From contig JAGWLG010000001.1 in assembly GCA_028864975.1 (NCBI GenBank), forward strand, positions 124,001 through 188,000: 64,000 nucleotides of DNA, given 5' to 3'. The notes below the pieces were generated by a model. The model ran no database searches. It had not been told where the DNA came from and was given only the letters and a program-made list of their open reading frames with translations. The translations under genes were made by a program, and so were the position numbers. Shown here piece after piece: positions 50,739-58,849 of this stretch (positions are counted from its first letter, which is position 1; every line of letters begins with the position of its first letter). Origin of the DNA: Thermoplasmata archaeon. GTDB taxonomy: Archaea > Thermoplasmatota > Thermoplasmata > Lutacidiplasmatales > UBA184.

Positions 50739-51296
50739 ATGCATGAGAAGCTCGTCTCCGATGCCATGACCCGCCCGGTCCGATTCGTCCGGCCCGAAGA
50801 TACCCTGGCGACGGCCGCCGGAATCATGCGGGAGCACCATATCTCGGGGCTTCCCGTCCTGGACCCCGATGGCAAGCTCTGTGGCATTATCAGCGAACGC
50901 GACATTGTCAAGGAGCTGCACAAGGCAACGGGAGTGGGGTCTCCGCGAGGTCTCCTCGACATCATTCTGGAGGCTCCGAGCGTCGGAGGGGTTTCCTCCC
51001 TCGAGGCGACTCGTCGGAGGCTGCAGCATGCCCGGGTGGAGGAGGCGATGTCGGGGCGGCCAGTGACGGTCGACGCCGACGATACCTTGGAGGAGGCGAT
51101 CCGGATCTTCCGGCAGTACAGTGTGAACCGCCTGCCGGTCATGGACAAGGAGAGGATGGTGGGTATCCTCACGCGACAGGACGCCATCATCGCGCTCGCC
51201 GGTGAAGTGCGCCGAAGCGCGAACCTTCCCACACGCTTGATTCCTCAGGCACACCCAGGGCGGCCCAGGTTGGTCACTCCCTCTTCCCGAGGTTGA
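50739..51296 (+). CDS. Paired CBS-domain protein (2)
   Basis: 185 residues. Two CBS domains: MHEKLVSDAMTRPVRFVRPE to KLCGIISERDIV and VEEAMSGRPVTVDADDTLEE to MVGILTRQDAI. The linker between them (SPRGLLDIILEAPSV) matches those of the three other CBS proteins nearby. The promoter element equals that of the divergent gene. A UspA gene follows after 31 bases and is likely in the same operon. Confidence 0.92.
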   Translation: MHEKLVSDAMTRPVRFVRPEDTLATAAGIMREHHISGLPVLDPDGKLCGIISERDIVKELHKATGVGSPRGLLDIILEAPSVGGVSSLEATRRRLQHARVEEAMSGRPVTVDADDTLEEAIRIFRQYSVNRLPVMDKERMVGILTRQDAIIALAGEVRRSANLPTRLIPQAHPGRPRLVTPSSRG

Positions 51297-51327
51297 AGCG
51301 CTTCTCGTAGAACACGGAGGTGAAAGC

Positions 51328-51849
51328 ATGGCCAAGAACTCCCCCAGTTCCATAGTCGTCTGCGTGGACGGGTCGGCACCGGCGGAAGAAGCGTTCGAAC
51401 AGGCACTCGACCTATGTTTGAAGCTCGGGCGCCCGATGCAGGTGGTGACCGTCGTGCCTTCCGCGAACATCTACTACCTCACGGGGCCTCCTCCCGCCGT
51501 CCCGGACGAAGAACAGGTCCGCTACCACTGGGAGCTCGCAGCTCGGTACGTCGAACGCGCAAAGGCGCGGGGTGTGAAAGAGGCGGGATTCGTCGTCCTG
51601 GATGGGAACCCCGTGGACGCCATCCTGGACCACCTGGAGCGGGAGCCTATCGAGCTCTTGGTCGTGGGCGCTCGGGGACTCTCGAGGACCCAGAGGCTGC
51701 TCCTGGGCAGCGTCTCCTCCGCGCTCGTCCAGCAGGCGAAGTGCTCCATCCTGGTCGCGAAGGTCAAGGTGCGAGGGGTCTCGGCCGCGACGGACCTCGA
51801 CCGGTCTCCCCAGAAGACGAGGCGGGTCGAAGCGGCTCCCTTCGCGTGA
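51328..51849 (+). CDS. Universal stress protein (UspA family)
   Basis: 173 residues, single Usp domain. N-terminal SIVVCVDGSAPAEEAFEQAL and the C-terminal ATP-binding motif GARGLSRTQRLLLGSVS (G-x2-G-x9-G-S) place it in the ATP-binding group. GGAGGTGA precedes ATG, a strong ribosome site. It lies between CBS genes; both bind adenine nucleotides, which suggests a common energy- or stress-sensing role. Confidence 0.93.
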   Translation: MAKNSPSSIVVCVDGSAPAEEAFEQALDLCLKLGRPMQVVTVVPSANIYYLTGPPPAVPDEEQVRYHWELAARYVERAKARGVKEAGFVVLDGNPVDAILDHLEREPIELLVVGARGLSRTQRLLLGSVSSALVQQAKCSILVAKVKVRGVSAATDLDRSPQKTRRVEAAPFA

Positions 51850-51892
51850 GCTGAGGCATCTGGGCCGCTGAAGATCCAACGTTCTGGGTGGC

Positions 51893-52456
51893 CTACGGCT
51901 CCGCGATGGGCCAGTGGCCCAGTAGGTCCCGCCGTGTGACGATTCCCACCAGGCGTCCGCCCTCAACCACCGGGAGGCGGTTCACCCTTCGTGCCTTCAT
52001 GCGCCGGACGGCCTCTCCCAGGGGTGCCGATGCATCGATGGTCTCAGCTGGGGAGGTCATCGCATCCTCGGCCTTGAGCGAGCGCAACCCCTCTCGGAGG
52101 TCGCGCATCGCATCCGGGCGGCTCCATGGCGAGGTCGGGAGTAGCAGATCGAGAACCTCCAGGGGACGAGAGGTCAGCCAGCGAGACCCCACCGAGTGAG
52201 CGATATCCCTCTCGCTGAGCACGCCGAGCACCTGCCCATCCAGAGCCACGACAGGTGCTCCGGAGACCCCTCCGTTGCGGAGACGCGCAAGGGCCACCGC
52301 CAGATTGTCCTGGGGTGCGATCTGCACGACCGGGACGTTCATGGCCTCCCGCACCGTGACGTACGGAAGGAGAGGAGAAGCACCGATCAAGGTCGTGGCG
52401 GTGCGAGTCCCCGCGGCTCCACGAGAGGAGCTCCGTAGGTGCGAGGCCGTCCTCAT
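51893..52456 (-). CDS. Paired CBS-domain protein (3)
   Basis: 187 residues. Two CBS domains: TVREAMNVPVVQIAPQDNLA to LGVLSERDIA and KAEDAMTSPAETIDASAPL to LVGIVTRRDL. The linker TSRPLEVLDLLLPTSPW follows the pattern of its paralogues. ATG overlaps the stop of the upstream CBS gene (ATGA), so these two are cotranscribed. The N-terminal 25 residues are basic and variable. Confidence 0.9.
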   Translation of the reverse strand: MRTASHLRSSSRGAAGTRTATTLIGASPLLPYVTVREAMNVPVVQIAPQDNLAVALARLRNGGVSGAPVVALDGQVLGVLSERDIAHSVGSRWLTSRPLEVLDLLLPTSPWSRPDAMRDLREGLRSLKAEDAMTSPAETIDASAPLGEAVRRMKARRVNRLPVVEGGRLVGIVTRRDLLGHWPIAEP

Positions 52457-53010
52457 GCGGGTATCACCGCCTGCACCCTCCCCCGGGGTGCCGCGCGCGC
52501 AGCCTCCGTCTCCCTCGCCCCCGAGAGCGCCCGAATCAGGTCGGTCCTGGTGATGATCCCGACGAGCCTTCCGTTCGAGTCGACCACGGGCAGACGATTG
52601 ATCCGCCGTCCCACCATCAGCTCAGCGGCTTCCCGGATCGAACCGCCCGCGTTGATGGTTACCGCCGGTGAGGTCATGCAGGACCCGACCCGAAGATGCC
52701 GCAACCGATTGATCACGAGCTGGAAGGGGTCTCGGCTGTCGTCACGGGGAGCGCGCAGGAACATCTCCAAGAACCCTGGTAGGGAGTCAACGCCTTTCAC
52801 TGGAGACAGGCTACGAGCCACGTCGATCTCGCTCACGACCGCCACCAGCTTCCCGTCGGGATCCAGGACGGGAAACCCCGCGATCCGAAGCGCCTTCATC
52901 CGAGCGACGACGAGGTCGAGAGTGTCGGAAACTAGGACCGTCGTCACGTTCCCGCTCATGTACCGATCTACCCGTTCGACGAGGACGCTCGAGCCCGATT
53001 CGCTCTGCAT
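52453..53010 (-). CDS. Paired CBS-domain protein (4)
   Basis: 185 residues from ATG 53010. Two CBS domains: RVDRYMSGNVTTVLVSDTLDL to LVAVVSEIDVA and VGSCMTSPAVTINAGGSIRE to LVGIITRTDLI. Linker DSLPGFLEMFLRAPRDD is of the shared type. The open frame extends to 53244 but that part is Arg/Pro-rich and not CBS-like. Coupled to the next CBS gene downstream. Confidence 0.9.
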   Translation of the reverse strand: MQSESGSSVLVERVDRYMSGNVTTVLVSDTLDLVVARMKALRIAGFPVLDPDGKLVAVVSEIDVARSLSPVKGVDSLPGFLEMFLRAPRDDSRDPFQLVINRLRHLRVGSCMTSPAVTINAGGSIREAAELMVGRRINRLPVVDSNGRLVGIITRTDLIRALSGARETEAARAAPRGRVQAVIPA

Positions 53011-53069
53011 GTTGCTCCTCACCTTCCTCCCACGTACCTGGAGACCGAGACCCCGTGCCCACCGATTCC

Positions 53070-53447
53070 TTACGCTCCTATGGGCTGATTGACGACTACG
53101 TTGGTCAGGTCGAAGATCTCCTCCAGGAACCTCGGCACGTTCAAGGGGAGATGGATCACCCGGAGCATCCCGTGAGAGCGAAGGTGGGCATCGCGCGAGC
53201 CGACCACCACCAGGGGAAGGTCCGACAAGCTCCCGTTGATCCACCCCTGGACCGCAGGGCTATAGTGACCGTTCGAAGCGACCACGAGCAACATGGTCTC
53301 TTGGCCGCGAGATCTCGAAACGAGCGGCCGTGCTTCGCTCAGGTCCCGGGCGCAGCAGACCCGATATCCCTCCGCTTCGAAGAGGTCGGTCAGCCCTGCC
53401 CCTAGCGAGGGGCTCTCGTTGATGATCACCAGCGTGGCTCTCGGCAT
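53070..53447 (-). CDS. Pseudo-receiver (degenerate response-regulator domain) protein
   Basis: 125 residues with the strand-helix order of a receiver domain: ATLVIINESPSLGAGLTDLFEAE, then ETMLLVVASNGHYS, DLPLVVVGSRDA and VIHLPLNVPRFLEEIF. The acidic pair after strand 1 is NE, the phospho-acceptor Asp after strand 3 is missing and the conserved Lys is replaced. It therefore probably cannot be phosphorylated in the usual way. ATG 53447 is preferred over 53480. It is divergent from a PAS histidine kinase gene. Confidence 0.6.
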   Translation of the reverse strand: MPRATLVIINESPSLGAGLTDLFEAEGYRVCCARDLSEARPLVSRSRGQETMLLVVASNGHYSPAVQGWINGSLSDLPLVVVGSRDAHLRSHGMLRVIHLPLNVPRFLEEIFDLTNVVVNQPIGA

Positions 53448-53483
53448 CCAAACCACCACCCCGGAGGGTGAGAAGAACACCTC

Positions 53484-53499
53484 GTCAATCCGAATCCAC
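53484..53499. promoter_or_regulatory. Operator-like site between pseudo-receiver and kinase genes
   Basis: GTCAAT-CCGA-ATCCAC, a partial copy of the dyad found ahead of the response regulator at 55081 (first half identical, second half 4 of 6). It lies between the two divergent start codons. Confidence 0.4.
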
Positions 53500-53566
53500 C
53501 TCAGCGGGGGCTGCCCACCCTCCCCGCCCCCCCTGCTACCCTGTCGGGAGGCTCTATGGGGGAACC

Positions 53567-55054
53567 ATGGTTACCTCCACAGCCGTGACGGGGTCGGAGC
53601 GTCTCCAACTGGTGGAGCGCCTGCTAGCTGAGGCTCCATGCGGCGTGGCGGTCGTCCAAGAACCCTGCGAGCTCGTCTGGGCCAACGAGAGGTTCATCTC
53701 GGTCACCGGCCGACCTCGGACCCACATGCCCGCCGACCTTCGGCAAGTCGAGCGTCTTCAGGGAGGCCCTGTCGTGAGAGCCCTTGAGCAGGCGCTCAAG
53801 GAGGGGCGGTCCGTGACCATTCCCGACGTTCTTCTCGTGTCCCGCCCGTCGGTGAGGTACGCGGACATCCACATCTGGCCCCTTCCAGGACCGACCAACG
53901 AACCTCGGATGGTCGTGGCGACGCTCTACGACCAGACCGAGCGCGTCGCGGACCGGGCCCGAGCGCGCCTCTTCTACGAGTCGTTCCTCACTTCGTCGAA
54001 CGCGATCGAGGTCACGGATCGCTCCGGGGTCCTCGTCGACGTGAACCCTGCGTTCGAACGCGTGTATGGGTACACTCGGGCGGAATGCATCGGGAAGAAG
54101 CCCAGCCTCGTTCGGAGCAGGAAGACCCCTCCCGAGCTCTACGAGAAGATGTGGAAAGACCTGACAGACCCGACGATCGGCCACTGGTCCGGAGAGATCG
54201 CCAACCGCGACCGGCGGGGGCATGACCGCCAGGTCTTCCTAACCATCACCGCCATCCGCGATGAGTTGGGGGAGATCACCCACTATCTCGGCGTAGCCGT
54301 GGACCTCACGCAGCAAAAGGCGTGGGAGCAAGGCGCAGCGCACGCCGAGCGTCTCGCATCCCTGGGAAGGGTCGCCGCGGGCGTTGCCCATGAGATCAAC
54401 ACTCCCCTCGCGAACATTCTTCTCGTGGCGGAGAGCATCCGTCGGAGGACCCAAGACCCCTGGATGATCTCCCGGGTCGCTGCGATGTCCTCCCAGGTCG
54501 AGGTCGCGGCCAAGATCGTCCGGAGCCTATTGGAGTTCTCACGAAGGAGCGAGCCACACTTCCAGGAGCTCGATCTCGTCAGGGTCGCCAAGGACGCGGT
54601 AGAGTTCCTGCAGGGGAAGCAGTCCGCCGACGTCGAGGTGTCGGAGCGCTATCCCTCCGGACCTGTCGCCATCCACGGTGACCGTGGCCAGCTCATTCAG
54701 GTTCTGACGAACATCCTCAATAACGCGTACGAAGCGATCGAGGGCGCAGGACGGATCACGCTCGAGGTCCGCGAGGACCATGGCTCCGCGGTCGTGATCA
54801 TTTCCGACTCCGGGAAGGGCATCGCCCCGGAGGCGCTCCCGCACATCTTCGAGCCGTTCTTCACGACCAAGGAGGAGGGAAAAGGCACAGGGCTTGGGCT
54901 GGCGATCTGTCACGGGATCGTTCAGTCGCACCAGGGGACCATTCTCGCGGAGAACATCCCCCAAGGAGGGGCGGCGTTCACCATACGGATCCCGTTGAGA
55001 ACGCCTCCCCCTCCGGGCTCGACGTTGGACGAACCCCCGGCGATCCATCGGTAG
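53567..55054 (+). CDS. PAS-domain sensor histidine kinase
   Basis: 495 residues. Two PAS domains (about 10-125 and 140-260: FYESFLTSSNAIEVTDRSGV, the PAC end REGHD-type with YLGVAVDLT). HisKA H-box LASLGRVAAGVAHEIN has His275. HATPase blocks are ILNNAYEAIEG (N box), ISDSGKGIAPE (G1), FEPFFTTKEEGKGTGLGLAI (F and G2). No membrane segment, so a cytosolic sensor. Its likely partner is the response regulator that follows 78 bases after. No receiver domain is fused. Confidence 0.93.
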   Translation: MVTSTAVTGSERLQLVERLLAEAPCGVAVVQEPCELVWANERFISVTGRPRTHMPADLRQVERLQGGPVVRALEQALKEGRSVTIPDVLLVSRPSVRYADIHIWPLPGPTNEPRMVVATLYDQTERVADRARARLFYESFLTSSNAIEVTDRSGVLVDVNPAFERVYGYTRAECIGKKPSLVRSRKTPPELYEKMWKDLTDPTIGHWSGEIANRDRRGHDRQVFLTITAIRDELGEITHYLGVAVDLTQQKAWEQGAAHAERLASLGRVAAGVAHEINTPLANILLVAESIRRRTQDPWMISRVAAMSSQVEVAAKIVRSLLEFSRRSEPHFQELDLVRVAKDAVEFLQGKQSADVEVSERYPSGPVAIHGDRGQLIQVLTNILNNAYEAIEGAGRITLEVREDHGSAVVIISDSGKGIAPEALPHIFEPFFTTKEEGKGTGLGLAICHGIVQSHQGTILAENIPQGGAAFTIRIPLRTPPPPGSTLDEPPAIHR

Positions 55055-55080
55055 GGAGAGACGAGCGGGGACCTCCGCTC

Positions 55081-55096
55081 GTCAATTCGGATTGAC
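55081..55096. promoter_or_regulatory. Inverted repeat ahead of response regulator
   Basis: GTCAAT-TCGG-ATTGAC, a perfect six-base dyad with a four-base spacer. It sits just upstream of a GAAATAC TATA-like box (about 55104-55110), whose distance to ATG 55133 fits a leaderless start. A place for self-regulation by the encoded HTH protein, by inference. Confidence 0.5.
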
Positions 55097-55132
55097 CCCG
55101 CGAGGAAATACGCGTGAACTATCCTTCTCTTG

Positions 55133-56305
55133 ATGACCCGGCCAGGTTCCGTCCCGTTGGAGGGTCAACTCCTTGAACGACCCGCCTCTCCGGACGAGCA
55201 GCGCTCCGCTCCCAGGTTCGCGCCCGCGGTCGCACCAACCCTTAAGACCCCTTCCCCGGGTGCGGCCCCTGTGCAGGTCCTCGTCGTCGACGATGATGCC
55301 ATGTTCCGCGAGGAGCTCGCCGAGCTCCTGAAGGGGGAGGGCCACCGCGTCCACACCGCTCCCTCCGTTCAGAAGGCCGTCGAGGAGCTGGAGCAGCAGG
55401 ACTTTGATGTGGTCCTGACCGACCTGAAGATGCCCCGCCACAGCGGCCTCGAGCTCCTCACCCAGGTCCGGCAACGCTGGCCACGCACCCTTGTCGTCAT
55501 GATCACAGGGTTCGCCACGGTCGAGACGGCGGTGGCAGCCATGAAGGCCGGGGCGTTCGACTACGTCCGCAAACCGTTCCAGATCGAGCAGGTTCGGAAG
55601 GTCCTGGAACTTGCCGGTCAGGAGCTCCAGTTCCAGGCGGGTGGACAGGATGCGCCCGACATCGATTCCCTCGCCCGGACCTGGGTGAGGAAGAAGGGGC
55701 TCGACGTCCTCATGGTCACCCAGCGAACCCCCCATCCACACCCGGGGATCACGGTCTTCGCCGCGGACCTCGCGAATCCCTCGAGGATCCGGGAGGTCGT
55801 GGACTCCTTCGTTCTGCCTCGGGAGAAGGCGGCGGTCATCCTCGAGAGAGCGGACCAACTGATCCAAGGCCACCGCCGCCAGGACATCGTCGACTTCCTG
55901 AGCGACCTTCGAGGCAAGCTCGAGAAGAAGGGACCCTTCGTCGTGACCTTCGACCCCAAGCAGATCACGGTCGGGGACCTCAAGGAGGTCCGAGCCGCGG
56001 TCGTCGCACCCAACACGCATGCGACGCTCGAGGCGTTGGCGAACCCCCTACGACGCTCCGTGCTGCGGAGGGTGGCTCAGGGTCCTTGCTCCTTCACCCA
56101 GGCCATGCAAGCCGTGGGTCTCGACGATTCACCCAAGCTCTCCTTCCATCTCCGTCGGCTCGTCGAGGAGGGATTGCTGACCCACCAGGATGAGGAATAT
56201 CGGATCACCCCTAAGGGCTCGGAGACCGCGAAGCTCCTGGCAGAGATCGACGAGCTATCGACCGCCTTCACCGACGGCAACGCGGTCGTTCCCGCACGTC
56301 TCTGA
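55133..56305 (+). CDS. Response regulator: receiver, DUF835-like and ArsR-type HTH domains
   Basis: 390 residues. Receiver domain at about 44-160 with VVDDDAMFRE, phospho-acceptor Asp97 in VVLTDLKMPRHSG, and YVRKPF with the Lys. A middle region of about 130 residues (GLDVLMVTQRTP, KAAVILERADQLI, GPFVVTFDPKQI) resembles the archaeal DUF835 domain. The C-terminal winged helix (LEALANPLRRSVLRRV, PKLSFHLRRLVEEGLLTH) is ArsR-like. This order is uncommon among regulators. ATG 55133 follows a possible TATA box; TTG 55130 is the adjacent alternative. Confidence 0.88.
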   Translation: MTRPGSVPLEGQLLERPASPDEQRSAPRFAPAVAPTLKTPSPGAAPVQVLVVDDDAMFREELAELLKGEGHRVHTAPSVQKAVEELEQQDFDVVLTDLKMPRHSGLELLTQVRQRWPRTLVVMITGFATVETAVAAMKAGAFDYVRKPFQIEQVRKVLELAGQELQFQAGGQDAPDIDSLARTWVRKKGLDVLMVTQRTPHPHPGITVFAADLANPSRIREVVDSFVLPREKAAVILERADQLIQGHRRQDIVDFLSDLRGKLEKKGPFVVTFDPKQITVGDLKEVRAAVVAPNTHATLEALANPLRRSVLRRVAQGPCSFTQAMQAVGLDDSPKLSFHLRRLVEEGLLTHQDEEYRITPKGSETAKLLAEIDELSTAFTDGNAVVPARL

Positions 56306-56400
56306 TCCTCCGAGCTCGCCCGGCCCTCCCTCGGGCGTGGCGCCGGGTCCACTCACGGCTCAAATCGTGCTCCCGGCGATGTCCTAGGCGGGGCTATGTG

Positions 56401-57111
56401 ATGTCGACCCGCTCCCTCGCCCACACTCCCGCGTTCGCGGACCGCTACGAGGCCGGTCGGCTCCTCGCGTACCAGATGCGACACCTCTCCGACGAGGCCC
56501 CGATCGTGCTTGCCCTCCCCCGAGGCGGGGTTCCGTTGGGGTACGAGGTGGCACGCGGCCTCACCGCACCGCTCGACCTTCTCCTCGTCCGAAAGATCCC
56601 CGCTCCGGGCCGTCCTGAGCTGACCGTTGGGGTCGTAGGAGAGGGTGGGGCGGTGCGCATCGACGAGGCCGTGGTGCGAGAACACCACATCCGATGGGGT
56701 GACCTCGACGAGGTGATCCTTCACGAGCAGGAGGAGATCGAGCGTCAAGCGTGGAAGTACTATCGGGGCCGCCCTCGCATCGGCGTCAAGGACCGGGTCG
56801 TGGTGCTCGTTGATGATGGGGTCGGCACGGGGCGGACAGCGACCTTCGCGATCGAGGGGCTGCGACGGGATTCTCCCAAGAAGGTCGTCCTCGGTGTGGG
56901 CGTCGTCGCCCCCGAGGCCTACCCCGGCCTCCTCCGGATCACGGATGGGGTCTACAGCCCTCTTGTCCCCGGGCTCTTCCACTCCATCGGTGAGTGGTAT
57001 CGCGAGTTCGAACCGATAGGGGAACTTGAGATCGAGAGGCTCCTGCAGGAGATCCATCACTTGCACGACGCGGATGCCCTCCCCGTCCCCCAGCGGGCCC
57101 GGGTCGCGTAG
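56401..57111 (+). CDS. Phosphoribosyltransferase-family protein
   Basis: 236 residues, type I PRTase fold. N-terminal hood APIVLALPRGGVPLGYEVA and the PRPP-binding loop VVLVDDGVGTGRTA (about residues 137-150) are clear. Long C-terminal part as in stand-alone PRTases that sit beside alpha/beta-hydrolases in other genomes. Its substrate is unknown; it may be a regulatory rather than a salvage enzyme. GTG 56398 directly precedes ATG 56401. Convergent with fhs. Confidence 0.87.
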   Translation: MSTRSLAHTPAFADRYEAGRLLAYQMRHLSDEAPIVLALPRGGVPLGYEVARGLTAPLDLLLVRKIPAPGRPELTVGVVGEGGAVRIDEAVVREHHIRWGDLDEVILHEQEEIERQAWKYYRGRPRIGVKDRVVVLVDDGVGTGRTATFAIEGLRRDSPKKVVLGVGVVAPEAYPGLLRITDGVYSPLVPGLFHSIGEWYREFEPIGELEIERLLQEIHHLHDADALPVPQRARVA

Positions 57112-57145
57112 CCGGCCGACCTCCCCGGGCCTCCGACGGCGGTCC

Positions 57146-58849
57146 TCAGCGAACCCCCGTGATATCTCCGAGGTCCGAAAGATCAACGTCCAGGGCCGCG
57201 GGGAGCCGTGGCAGTCCCGGCATGAGCGATATCTGCCCTGTCGTTGCGACGAGATAGCCCGCACCCGTACGAGGGAGCACGCGCCGGACCGCGATTCGAT
57301 AGCCGCGAGGACGTCCGCGGACATGAGGGTCGTCAGAAAGCGAGAGCTGGGTCTTGGCGACGCAGACCGGCAGCCCTCCGAGACCCATCGCGCGCACCTC
57401 GTCGAGGTCGCTCTTGGCCTCCGGAGAGAGGTCCACCCCGTCGGCCCCGTAGATCTCACGCGCGAGGACCGTGAGTTTCTCCTCGGCGTCGAGCGAGGGG
57501 GGAAGGAGCGGACGGCCGGTCCGGCCCTTCCGGGTCGCCTCCAAGACCCGCTCGGCCAATTCGAGCGCCCCTGAGCCCCCCTTCTCGTAAGCCACGGACT
57601 CGGCGAAGCTCGCCCCGCGATCATCGCAGAACCTGGCGACCTCTCGCACCTCTTCGGGACGGTCTCCCGGGAAACGGTTCAGGGCGACCACCGCAGAGAG
57701 CCCCAGCTTCTCCACGTTCTCGAGATGCTTCTCGAGGTTGGGCAATCCCGCGCGCACGGCTGTGAGGTTCGGCTCGAGGGGTCGATCGGGATCACCTCCC
57801 CCGTGCGAACGAAGCGCGGGAAGGGTGACCACGATGACGGCAGCCTCGACCGGGAGGTGGCCCAGCGGGCTCACCAGGTCCATGAACTTCTCCGCCCCCA
57901 GGTCGGATCCGAAGCCGGTCTCGACAAGACATACGTCCGAGAGCGCGCGGGCCATCCTGATCGAAAGGAGGCTCGCCGTGCCGTGGGCGATGTTCGCAAA
58001 GGGACCGGTGTGAACGAACGCGGGAGACCCTTCCGATGTCTGGACCAGGTTCGGTTGGAAGGCGTCCCGAAGCAGGGCCAGCATCGCCCCCTGCGCACGT
58101 AGGTCCCTCGCAAAGAAGGGGCCTCGTCCCTTGAGGCGTCCTACGAGGATCCTCCCGAGTCGCTCGCGAAGGTCCTGGTGGTCCCCAGCAAGCCCCAGGA
58201 CCGCCATCACCTCCGAAGCCGCCGTGATCACGAAGTTCTCTTCTCTCTCGGGACCGCTCCCCGGGCCGGCGCCCATCCCGATCCGAAGGTGGCGTAACGC
58301 ACGGTCGTCGAGGTCCATGGTCCGCGGCCAATCGATGCGCTTGGGATCCAGGGGAGGGTCGAGCTGGTGGTGGAGATGATTGTCGAGGAGGGCCGAGAGA
58401 AGGTTGTGGGCCGAGGCGACAGCAGAGGCATCCCCCGGGAATCCGAGGTTGATTTCCGCGGAGGGCTCAACGGTCGCTCGCCCGCCGCCTGCGCCACCCC
58501 CCTTGAGGCCGAGGGTGGGGCCCAGGGAAGGCTGCCGGAGACAAACGGTGGAACGGTAGCCCAAGGTGTGGAAGGCCATGGCCAGGCCGATGGAGGTGAC
58601 GGTCTTTCCTTCGCCGTGGCTCGTGGGCGTCATCGAGGTGACCAGGATGAGCTTCCCGCGGGATGTGGAGGAGCGTTCGAGCTCGGGAAGCAGTGTAGCG
58701 GGGACCTTCGCGCAGCCTCGGCCGTACGGGACGATCCTCTGCGGATCCAGGCCGAGATCGAGGGCGACCTGGGCCATCGGGCGCAGCCCTGGCCGTGCTC
58801 CGCCCTCTCGCGGCGGCGTGCCTCGGAGGCGCTCGGAGGTGGTCATCAA
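57146..58849 (-). CDS. fhs: Formate-tetrahydrofolate ligase
   Basis: ATP-dependent formation of 10-formyl-THF from formate, 567 residues. The nucleotide loop TPTSHGEGKTVTSIGLA (His in place of the common Ala/Pro), RQPSLGPTLGLKGGGAGGG, and EINLGFPGDASAVASAHNLLSALLDNHL are diagnostic, as is the Cys-poor end TGQISLMPGLPRLPAAL. Presence points to use of tetrahydrofolate and formate in this archaeon. Its start overlaps the stop of the upstream helical-protein gene by four bases. Confidence 0.95.
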   Translation of the reverse strand: MMTTSERLRGTPPREGGARPGLRPMAQVALDLGLDPQRIVPYGRGCAKVPATLLPELERSSTSRGKLILVTSMTPTSHGEGKTVTSIGLAMAFHTLGYRSTVCLRQPSLGPTLGLKGGGAGGGRATVEPSAEINLGFPGDASAVASAHNLLSALLDNHLHHQLDPPLDPKRIDWPRTMDLDDRALRHLRIGMGAGPGSGPEREENFVITAASEVMAVLGLAGDHQDLRERLGRILVGRLKGRGPFFARDLRAQGAMLALLRDAFQPNLVQTSEGSPAFVHTGPFANIAHGTASLLSIRMARALSDVCLVETGFGSDLGAEKFMDLVSPLGHLPVEAAVIVVTLPALRSHGGGDPDRPLEPNLTAVRAGLPNLEKHLENVEKLGLSAVVALNRFPGDRPEEVREVARFCDDRGASFAESVAYEKGGSGALELAERVLEATRKGRTGRPLLPPSLDAEEKLTVLAREIYGADGVDLSPEAKSDLDEVRAMGLGGLPVCVAKTQLSLSDDPHVRGRPRGYRIAVRRVLPRTGAGYLVATTGQISLMPGLPRLPAALDVDLSDLGDITGVR

